Shown one piece after another: positions 39,501 through 51,500 of a stretch of DNA of 64,000 nt. The notes under the pieces were generated by a model, which saw only the letters and a program-made list of their open reading frames with translations, was not told the DNA's origin and searched no databases. Source of the stretch: Anastrepha obliqua (lineage: Eukaryota > Arthropoda > Insecta > Diptera > Tephritidae). The position numbers were made by a program, and so were the translations under genes. The DNA lies in assembly GCF_027943255.1 (NCBI RefSeq), contig NC_072893.1, positions 64,202,001-64,266,000 of the forward strand, in the 5' to 3' direction. The first letter of the stretch is position 1, and each line of letters begins with the position of its first letter.

Positions 39501-42500
39501 TTACGCGCTTCGTTGCTTGTCTGCTTGTATACTGCAAATATTGCAGAAATTATATCAGGTCAGTCCATAAGTTCGTGCATTTTTTAAAGGTGCTTTTAAA
39601 ATTAAGAAAAAAGATGTTTAAAGTATTTATTAATAAATAATATATTTTCCTTCATTATTTACAATGTTTTCCCAACGTTTAAACAAATTTTTAATTCCCT
39701 GCTCAAAATATGTTTTGCCCTTGGAGCCAAAATACGCTTCGTTATCCCATTTAATAGCTTCTTTTGAGGAGTATTTCTTGTTACTCATATGGGATTGAAG
39801 TCCACGGAAAAGGTGATAATCACAAGGTGCAATATCCGGAGAGTATGGTGGATGTGGCACTAGCTCCCATCCGAGCTCGTTCAGCTTGCCTAAGGTTTGC
39901 CTTGCCATATGAGGTCTTGTGCTGTAGTGGTGAAACAAAACTTTGCGTCTATTCACTAAAGACGGTCGATTTTTGTTAAGTGCCTCATTCAGGTTTGATA
40001 GCTGATGGGAATAATAATCAGCAGTTATCGTCTGGTTTGGTTCCAGAAGTTCACAATACACAATACCGGCCATAACCCTCCAAATAGAAGGGAGAATCTT
40101 CTTGGGGTGAAGGCTATCTCTAGGGATCGGTTCTGGTGTTTCGTCTTTATCTAACCATTGACGTTTATAACAAAAAAAAAAACATGCTCTTATACGCGTT
40201 CGAAGATTCCATTTTATTTTTCAAAGAAAAGAAAGAAAATATAAATAGTTCCCTTATATTCCGCAAATAATTTTTTGTAAGCAAAAATCGTAGTAAAGTG
40301 AAATTATGGGTAAAATACGCACGAACTTATGGACTGACCTGATAAATCTTCTGATAGGGTGATTAACTTTGCGCCACTTGGTACTTGCTTTTAACCCTTA
40401 ACAGCCGAAAGTTCCGCTACGGGGACATAGTATTTATGCGATAGAAAACGAAAGGCCCCAATACGGGGACATGAAAAGAATTCAGTTTTTATTTCATTTA
40501 TTTATCATCGCTGTAGTTTTCTTTAACAAATATTGCAACTTCGTACATCCCTGGTTTGTTGATCATACAAAATTATAAATCAAGTAAATATATTGATTTC
40601 ATATCTAAATAAATCAGTTTAAATGTTTAGTTTAAGTTTTCATCCTTGTAAACGTTTTAGAATTTCACCTAATTTTCCGTCGTCTTATGGGGAAGTATTA
40701 CAAAATACGCTCTCGGCCGTTAAGGGTTAATAAAACAAGAATTACAATCGGAATATACATTTAGAAAACTGGAGAGTATTAAATAAAAGCTTTACAGTAA
40801 TTAAATGAAAACTTCACAGCTTCACAAAATAATAATAATAACAAGGAGCCTATGAACGACTTTTGTCAAAGGGCACAAAGGAATAATATACAGGAAAAGT
40901 CTCGTTTGCACGTAAAACTATGGGGTTTATAAAGTAGTAATTTCTCCATCAATTTCCATTTTTAAAAGAACTTTCGAGGATAAAATTTTCCAAAAATTGT
41001 TTTAAATACTTTTACTCACTCTATAATATTGATATGGATACCAACAACAACATGCAAAAAAAATATTCCGAAAATTGCTAACAAAACAAGGTTAATAAAT
41101 AAAATAAAAATAAAAAAGAATTGCAAATATACAGTTCTTCCTTCTAGTTTAAATCTAAATTTTTCTGTACGGGCCGCATTGCACTTAGAGAGGCCACGTC
41201 AAAATTTAATGCTTTTACACTTTTTTCTCCAGGCTTAATACTTCAATTATGCCATTTTTAAGGTATTTGGACTTCCTTTAAGCAAAAACTGAGCAATCGT
41301 TTTTTTTTTCAATATCTACTTATATAGTGTTCTAACCCCTTAACTAGTCCTCATACGTAACATAATAGCGCCATTGTCAGTGAGGAATTTTCGACTAATT
41401 TGGCTGAGTAAATTTCATAAATTGAATATACAAACTAATTAATAATCCACACATTTGCCGCTCATTAATAAATCAACAAGAACAGGCGTTTCATTTTAGT
41501 AAAGGTTGTAAATTTATCAAATTATGGTGGCAGTGTAAACACTTCATAATGAAATATTAGCACTTGATTAATTGTATTACCAAAATTTGTTTCTCGGCAG
41601 AAGTTGTCATGTGGCCAACAGTCTAATATTAAAGTTTCTTATGGTAACATCTGAAAAGTGCAACATGCGCTCGCTCGATGGTAAACTGTGAAAGTTTTAA
41701 TCCGCCCAAATAAGATTTTAAATTATTCATAAATAAACACATCTACGAGTGTCTAAGTATGTAAGCTAAATGTGTGCTCACATTGAAGTGTCAAATACAA
41801 CACTGCGTGCAATTTGCTGAGTGGTAAAATTTACTTGAGTGCATAAATGCATTTGCTGCTTGCAAATGATGATGACAGCACTCCGCAAGAGCTTGAAATA
41901 GTACAAATATGTAAGATGTATTATGCAGTCACAACAACAACAACAACAACGACAATAATAATTTTAAGATGCAAATTCTAATTTACTACCGAAAAGCTCA
42001 ACACTGCGCTAATGGAGGGAACTTGTGCTTTGATGGCCGAATGAAGGGGAGGCAAGTGGTAGACCTCATAAACTAGAAAAACCATTTTACTCGAATATTT
42101 GTGTGTGCGTGTGTATGTGTGCGATTCCTTGAAAGCATGTGCAACTGACATTCACAGCTTTGGACTTGCGCATATGCACATATACGAGTATTCCCTTATT
42201 TTCATACTTAAGGTGCAGATGCAGGTATAAATAAAATAATATCTCACAGAAAAGTTTGCAAAGCGAAATTTGCTATCACAAAAGAGAATTCTAGCTGTGC
42301 AATAAATAATTGAGTTGAACGGTATTAAAACGAAATTTCAGTACTAGAAGAATATTTTGCCAATATATATTATATATATATATATAATTGACGCGAACAC
42401 CTCATTTGGGTGTTTGGCCGAGCTCCTTTTCCTATTTGTGGCGTGCTTTTTGATGTTTTTCCACAAAAGGAGGGACCAGCTGTTTCAAGCCGACTCCGAA

Positions 42501-45500
42501 CGGCAGATATTTTTATGAGGAGCTTTTTCATGGCAAAAATACACTCGGAGGTTTGCCATTGCCTGACGAAGGGTGACCGCTATTAGAAAAATGTTTTTCT
42601 TAATTTGGGTGTTTCACCGAGATTCGAACCGACGTTCTCTCTCTGAATTCCAAATGGTACTCACGCACAAAGCCATTCGGCTACAGCGGCCGCGATTTGC
42701 CAATACGTCATGAAAATAAGTCACTTTAGAGAGAAGCTCAACTAGTCTAAAAATTGGTTCTATAATAAGACCTAATTTACCTAATTGAGAACTAGTTACA
42801 TACTAGTTCAAAACCAATGAAACTTGGGTTTAAAAAGGTCAGTCGCTGTAGTAAAAAATTGAACTTGTCTGAAAATAGGTGGTTGAGTACTAGAATAATT
42901 TCACTAAATTGGAAACTAGTTGCGTACTAGTTCAAAACATATGAAATTTGGTATAAAAAAAGTTTCTATAGTGGGAAACTGAATTTGTTCAAAAACATAT
43001 AGTTCAGTACTAAGATCATTTCACCAAATGGGAACTAGTTACTCACTAGTTCAAAACCAGTGATTTTTTATAAGAGGAATGTTAGTCCTTGTAGAGAAAA
43101 ATTGAACTTGTCTAAAAAGTGGTGGTTCAACACTATGACTATTCCACCAAATGGGAACTAGTTACGCATTGGTTCGAAACCAGTGAATTTCGATATCAAA
43201 AAAGTAAGTCGCTATAGTTACTCACTAGTTCTAAAATTTGCTGATAAAAATGTATGTCGCTGCAGTGAAAAACTGAGCCTGTTTAAAAATGTATGCTTCA
43301 GTATCCAGTGAAATCAGACTTCAGAAAAAAAGTTTCTATAGTGAAAAACTAAACTTGTTCAAAAAATGTATGGTTCAGTACCATGAACATTACAGCAAAT
43401 GGGAACTAGTTGCTCACTAGTTGGAAACTAGTCGAAATGTAAGTAGTACTTGGTAGTAGTTACGAAAGATCAAATTGTCTAACGGTATTAACGGAAAGTT
43501 TCCCACTTGTAGATACTTAAATAAATGCTGAAACTCTGTAGTCATTCAGAAATCCCACAACTGTAGTGACAAAAATTTACTCAATTCAAATAATTACCAA
43601 TTTTGACTTCAAAATTGTATATTCTAGTAGATAAGTTAAAATAATTAGAAATCAAAGGAGCGTAGGCACACTATTTGCTCTTTTATATCCCAATAATACA
43701 TCCCTAACCATAAATATAGGGTCTTCCAAACAGAGGTGTTATTTTGATATTCGAAGAAAAATGCTATTTTTTAATATAAATGATCGCATATTTATTTCAT
43801 TATAAAGAGGAAGGTATGCCGTTAATAGTGGGAAACAACATCAGGTAAATGACCACCACGACCACGCTTACAAGACAATATCCTTTTCAAGAAATTTTCC
43901 ATAACCGAATTGCAAAGTGGCTGCCCTATGTCCTCGATAGCCTCATGAATTCCATCTGTAAGGTCTTAAATTGATTCAGAGCTGTTGGCGTAGACCTTCT
44001 CTTTCACGTGACCCCAAAGAAAAAAGTCACAAGGTGTTAAATCACAAGATTTCGGTGGCGAATTGTGATCACCTCTTCGAGAGATAACACGGTCCGGAAA
44101 CTTTTCCCGTAAAAGATCAATGCTTTCGTTGCTTGTGTGGGACGTAGCGCTGTCTTGTTGAAAATAAACGTTGTCCAGATCATTACCATCCAATTCCGGC
44201 CATAAAAAATCGTTAATCATCTCTTGATAGCGTAGTCCATTCACCAATAACATCTGCTCTTGGAAAACCCATATTTTGATTGGAATCCATTTCGTGTATA
44301 TTGTGTGCGGTGTCCCTTCAGCAACATACATACCTATGTTTATTTAGAGAGCTTATTTGACAGATATACCGAACCGAATTTTTTCTAAGTTTAAAAATTG
44401 GTGCATTTGAAAAGGTAAATTTCAACATTTCGATCTCAAAATGTTATCGTAACCTATAGAAAAGCAGCAGCTACGTACTAAGCAAATTTGTGTGAAAGTT
44501 TTTTTTCTTGTTTTTTGTTTTAATTTTGTCATTTTGATTTAGTGGTTTAGTCTGGTGTACAATCGAAAAGAAAAGCCACAATTGTCGGCGAAAGTTTTTT
44601 GGCGCCAAGCTAAGTCCATGATTTTAACTTTCTTTGCCTCTACGGTGGTTTCTTGTGATTTTGTGTTCGCCTTTTTTACTTGCTTTTGGCACCAAACTTA
44701 AAACAAGAATAATAAAACAGCAAATATTTACAGTCGGTTACATACACCGCAGAAACCTAGCGCCACATTCGTGCCTGCCCGAACTCTAAGCATTCAAAAT
44801 GTAAATGTTATACTAACACAACTGTAATAAATCCAATAATGCATAATTTTAATAAATCACAAAAATATGCAAAAAAATGAAAAGAAAAGCGATAAAGTTT
44901 GTATTCGTTGGGCAAGAAAAAAAAATTTAGCAGACCAATTTTGCGCCGGCGTAATATATTTCGTAGAAGTGTAACGATTATCATGGCTATGTACTGAGAC
45001 TATGATTTACCGTTAGCAAAAGTTCTTTCAAAGTAATATTTTTTACGCTTTTCTAATGCCAGGCGTAGTGGTCATTAGCGAACCACATTAACAAATATAA
45101 ACTCCTTATATACACATATTCAACTATATTTGTATGTGTATGAGTGCACTCTTTTCCATTGTGCTACAAATTAAGAAAAACGATTTCTATTTTATTATGG
45201 AAAATGCTAATTTCGAGAAAGCAAATAGTTTTACAAAACCTCAAGTTAATAGCTTTTCATTGAAAGAAATCGCTGAATGAGCAGGGAGAGAGGATGTAAA
45301 CGAACAGAAATGTTTTTTTAGTGCCATGGACTAGCTCGCACAAAACGAACTTTACTACGGATAAGCAATAAGCAGTAGCATTCTCGACGCAGCTGCACAT
45401 TCAGATATGAGGTTGGACGTTATTGGAAGAAAATGATAAACGAGTACTCCGAAGAAAAAATTTTGGGTTGGAAAGGCTCGGAACTGCAGGAGCAATGACT

Positions 45501-48500
45501 AAAAACATCAATTTTTCAGATAATTTCTAACCACATTCCCAAATTCAGATTATTAGAGAAGTAGAAACTCAACTCTAGATCCTAGATATATAAATATGTT
45601 TGCATTGGTGCAATGATGAACTGCAGATGGAAACTAAATATTTACGAATGAACATTACTTGCTTTATTAAACCGACGCTCCGTCTGATCGAGCTTCAGGG
45701 ATCTTGTGAACCTTAAGAGCACTGGCTAGTTAGCGGGGTGGATCATATGCCTATCGGGCCCTTTTGCGTGATAAAAGGGATGTCACTTTGCCAAGATACA
45801 TGTGAGCGAGCAAGTGAACAAGTGCTTAAATGCCTGCAACTGCTGGTCCCTTCTAATCTAAAAAAACGAGGATGTGTGAGCATCTCTAAATCCTTTTGGT
45901 GCAAAGTACAAAACGTTTCGTTGACAACTCTCACGTAATATTAATTAATTAGTCCACTGAATGAGGTAATGTTTTCCTTCCTTTAGGTTTAATTACAGGC
46001 AAAATGATTTCCATTCTCTGCGCTTGGCAAACATGTAAATTAATCGAGAATTTTTATTTTATTTGCGTTTATGTCAGTTGGAGTAAGCAGAATGTATTTA
46101 CATACTGATATGTAGGTAGGTGCATTAGGGTGCTTCACCAGTTATGATTTGCCCACCGAAATTATAAAATGTGTAATATTTTAAGACATGCGGCAAAAAA
46201 AAATTCGGAAAAGTACTAAGATTTACAGAAGCGGAACCGAGTTGAGAATACTGAAAAAAATCAAGTTTTTTTTTACAAAGAAAACTAGTTTTTACAATTA
46301 TTTTTTTTTTAAACTGTGTTAAACTAATAGAAAAACTTACACAAAAAAAAAACAAACAACTAAAAATATTTAAAAATTTTAACAACGAAATCGAAAAAAA
46401 TTAAATTTTGGACTTTTTTTGGAAGAGAAGTTTGGGGAAAACTTGTATAATTCAGCCAAATCTATTCCGATTTAGACTTCTAGGGTACCACTGGTAAAGT
46501 TATTATTCCGTCCTTTTTATTTCTTTCGAAATTTTTCAATTCACGTTCCAAATTTTTTTTCTTTATATCAGTATTTTGTTTATGTTAAAAAAATTTAAAT
46601 TTAAAATTTGATGCAGACCATTTAAATTAAAAATTTTCTACCAGCTTAGGGTGACTTTTTCGTAAAATCTATTTTAAAAACTATTTTAATTTATAAAAAC
46701 CTCGATTTTCTAAATGTATCCCAAAATAATAGAAACGCGACGAATTACCGAATTTCAACTATGATTTGTCTTGGAAAAAATAATTTAAAAACTAATTTTA
46801 TTTATAAAAACTTCGAAAACTACTTACAGTTGTGTTCAAAATAATGGTGGCACGCTGAATTACCAAGCTTTAGCCATTTTTTCGGGAAAAATATTTTTAA
46901 AAACTAATTTTATTTATAAAAACTTCAAATTTCTAAATGTATTTCGAAACCTACTTACAATTGTGTTCCAAAGAATAGGAACTCGACGAATTACCAAGCT
47001 TTTTGAACAAATATTTGTAATAACTAATTCTATTTATGAAAACCTCAATTTTCTAAATATATTCCGAAGCATACCTACACCTGCGTTCAAAATAATAGAA
47101 CCGCGAGGAATTACCGAAATCCTACTATGATTTGTTTTGGAAAAAATAATTAAAAAACTAATTTGATTTATTAAAAGTTTGACTTTCTAAATATTTATAT
47201 TCCAAAACCCTCTTACAGTTGTGTTCAAAATAATGGGAATGTTACCAAGTTTGATTTTTTTTATTTTGAAAAAAATATTTTTAGAGACAATTTTTTTTAC
47301 AAAAACCTATATTTTCTGAATATATTCCGGAATTTGCATATACCTGTGTTCGAAATATTAGGAACGCGACGAATTACCTAACTTAAATAATTTTTTTTTG
47401 ACAATAATATTTTTAAAAACTTATTTTTTTTTATAAAAAAAAAACGCAATTTTTGTGGGTCCTTTCAAATCGAACCAGGCAACGTAAATCTTTACATTTT
47501 TCCGAAAATGGTTTTTTTAGCTGAAGTCTTAAAATTTAATAGATTTTTCCATTCCAATGGAAAAAGAGTAAAATTTTTTTGTTATATTAAGAGTGTTGCA
47601 CCCTAATGAGTGTGCCTATGTTGAATTGTAGACAACTCACTTGCAAATTTGTTTATTCAGCACTCAAACTCGCTGATGATATGAGTTATAACCCTCATAA
47701 ATGTATAATACAAACAATAAAGCAACCATAACAGCATGCAAATACGCACCCACACACACACACAAACATACTTGTCCACTCGCTGGAAGTACATATGCAA
47801 GCACAATAAGCATATTTTACATTTATGCATATGCATGGGCCTGAAATTGACACGAAAATGTCAACTGCAATTTCATTACTGCTGTTGTTATAGCCATTGC
47901 CGTTGTCGTTTCGTTGTCGTTGGTGTTGGTGTTATAGGTGCTGTGTGGTCGCCACTAGTAGCTCAAGTATTAGCGCACTCCTCCACTCGTGTTCGACCGC
48001 CTGCACAAGCCATTGCCTCCTGCGTTTACCATAATTCGCTCACTCATTCACAATCATCACCAGCAACAAGCCTTGCTAACAGAAGTTTTGCTGCGCCAAA
48101 TTGTAAACATTTATACATTTGCATATGTTCGTCTGTATGTATGAATGTATGTATGTATGTATGAATGTATGAATGTATGTGTGTATGTGCCCTTATTTAA
48201 GTGTCAGCAGCAAGTACACTCCTTTGTGTCCGCGTCTGTCACTTTGATTGTTGCTTTTGTCGTCCTCGTCGACGTCGTCGTCGTCGTCGGCCTCGTCATA
48301 GCTGTCAACTTGCTGGCACCGCTTTACATTGTTGATACTACGGTTCGTCGCTTCGCTTGTGATGTTAAATTTTAAAACATAAATTGTTTGTGTATGCATA
48401 TATTATAAATACATACGTATATATGTGTATCTAACATATACAATTTTATATACGTGTGCATGCAAATGCGCTGTTGCTGCCAGAATGTGACAATTGCCAT

Positions 48501-51500
48501 GACAATTGTCGCCAAAGGGAACAAGAAATAAGCAAATGCGGTGCTATTCCTTTAGTGACGGTGGTTGCTCTTTAATCGTCTTTTTCAAAAAAACAAAAGA
48601 AAAATATTATTTCCAATTAGGTTAAATTTGCAATTTCCAATTATTAGGTTAAATTTGCACTTTTTAAGCGATTCTATACACATAAGCCTGCCTTCTTTTA
48701 GCCCATTTTCAAATTCTAAATATATTACGAAACCTACTTGCACCTGAGTTCAAAATAAGAGCGTGACAAAATGACGGCCAAGGGAGACGTGACGTGGCGA
48801 CTAAGTTTTAATTACTTTTTTTGGTGTATTTTTTTTTTATATTTTCATGAAAGTGTAATGTAATGCCAAAGTCCCAAACTTTTTATTGTAAAAAATTTAC
48901 AAAAATTTAACAATTTTCACACAAAAAAGAAACAATCAAAATTTCTTAAATTTTCCAATTTAACAATTTTACGCCGACTCCGAACGGCAGAAATTTTTTA
49001 TAAGGAGCTTTTTCATGGCAGAAGTACACTCAAAGGTTTGGCATTGCCTGTCGAGGCGCGACTACTATAAGAAAAATAATTTTTCTATCATCCCACGCAC
49101 TTCAGAATGGTAATCACGCACCAACCCATTCGGCTACGGCGGCCGCGCAGTTACGCAGTTTTATAGTCCATGCAAAGTGGAAAAGTGCTCGGTGATTTTT
49201 GACAATTCCTGTTTTTTTTACTCAATGATTCAGCATTCACTTTTGATTTTAAAAAGACTCCCGAATATGTGCTTTTATTTTGTATTTAATGGGGAGTGGA
49301 TTCTTATAGTTAAACGGCATAGGACTCGATGCAATTCTTACATTTTAAATTTGGAATATCTTCAATAGTTCTACAAAAAAAGTCATAGGCAACATTTTTG
49401 TGGAACATTTTAGCTCTTTAACTCTTCAATAGATGGGCCATTTCCTTATCTTTTTTATTGAAAAAGACAAACCCACTTATAATATAGGGGAAAAAATCTT
49501 TGAAATGTACCAAAAATTATTTCTTATAAAATTCTACTTAAATAATGTGCAAAAGATGGCAACTTTAACTACCACTAAAAAAACAGATGTACATTTTTAA
49601 CTCTCCGGTAAACGTAAATTTTCTTTTTGTCCTCTAATAGGAGCCCTTCTCGGAACCTTGTTATTTTGAAAAAACTTTAAATTGTTGTGCAGGTTATTCG
49701 GATAAAAACAGTTCCAAGAAAAAATACCCAATGACAACACAAAACGCGTACTGCCCAGTAACAGGAGAGGAATTCAAAGGCTTCGCAACATGTTTCTGTG
49801 GGTTTTCCAATGCCAAGTGTGACAATTTTTTTTCTCACTAATCTTCCCATTTTTAGTGGACTTTTATTAATACGCGTTTTTCGAAATAAATCGAGCGCAT
49901 TTAAGTAAATTGCACACTTTCTCTAGACATAACATACATTGATGAAAAATAACGTCTTTAAACTGTGACAGCTGTCAAAACAAAAAAAAAAGGGAAGTGC
50001 CGTTCATGAACCACCTTGTACTTAGGTATTTACGACAGAAAATTGTTAAGTGTCTGGGAGGCAGTAGGTAGCCGACTGAACTAAAACTCCACATCGTGAG
50101 TTGCAGGCACAGATTTGCCGGCTGAATAAATCCCTAAAAGCGCCTGAAACGCTTCTTATGTAGTTCTAACTTAAGGCCTGATGCCCACTAACCAAACAAT
50201 TTAAAAAATGATAATTAACTCAAAAAAATAAAATCGGTTTTGAGCAAGTTCAGATCAAGTTTCTTGCGAAATTTCTGGTATGCATTCTGATATTTTGTTT
50301 AACGACTGAGTAAATATTTGTAAATCATATAATAGGACTATGAATAAGTTCCTTGCGGTTTTACAACAGATGGCGTAACTTGATTATTATTCCATCGATC
50401 CACATTTCCAAACATTCATTGGAGAGCTACTGTCGTAAGGCACAAACGTCAGTATAAGTTTTTTATTTGAAGCGTAAACAACAATATTTTTACCACACTT
50501 GAAAATGTCGAATTTCGTGCCAAATAATGTGTTTTTGCGGGGAATTCTTCTTCATTATTTTAATATGAAGAAAAAAGCAGCCGAAAGTCATCGTATCTTG
50601 GTGGAAGTTTATGGTGAGCATGCTCTAGCTGAGCGAACGTGCCAGAAGTGGTTTGCACGCTTTAAAAGTGGTGATTTTGGCTTGGAAGACGAAGAACGCG
50701 AGGGTGCGCCGCCAAAGTTCATGGATACCGAATTGGAGGAATTGCTCGATCAAGATCCGGCTCAAACGCAAGAAGAGGTTGCAAAAACTTTGGGAGTTGA
50801 TCAATCAACCATTTCCAAACGTTTAAAAGCCATGGGAATGATCCGAAAGGTAGGCCATTGGGTGCCGTATGAATTGCAGCCAAGAGACGTTGAACGCCGT
50901 TTTATGGCATGCGAACAACTGCTTCAACGGCACAAAAGAAAGGGTTTTTTGCATCGAATTGTGACTGGCGATGAAAAGTGGGTCCATTACGACAATCCAA
51001 AACGTCGGGCAACGTATGGATACCCTGGCCATGCTTCAACATCGACGTCGGCGCAGAATATTCATGGCCTGAAGGTTATGCTGTGTATCTGGTGGGACCA
51101 GCTGGGTGTTGTGTATTATGAGCTACTGAAACCGAATGAAACGATTACGGGGGATGTCTACCGACGACAATTGATGCGTTTGAGCCGAGCACTGCGAGAA
51201 AAACGGCCGCAATACGCCGATAGACACGACAAAGTTATTTTGCAACATGACAATGCTCGGCCACATGTTGCACAAGTGGTCAAAACATACTTAGAAACGC
51301 TCAAATGGGATGTCCTACCCCACCCGCCGTATAGTCCAGACCTTGCGCCATCCGATTACTATCTCTTCCGATCGATGCAACATGGCCTGGCTGACCAGCA
51401 CTTCCGTAATTACGATGAAGTCAAAAAATGGATCGATTCGTGGATTGCGGCAAAACCGACCGAATTTTTCACAAAGGGAATCCGTGAATTGCCAGAAAGA

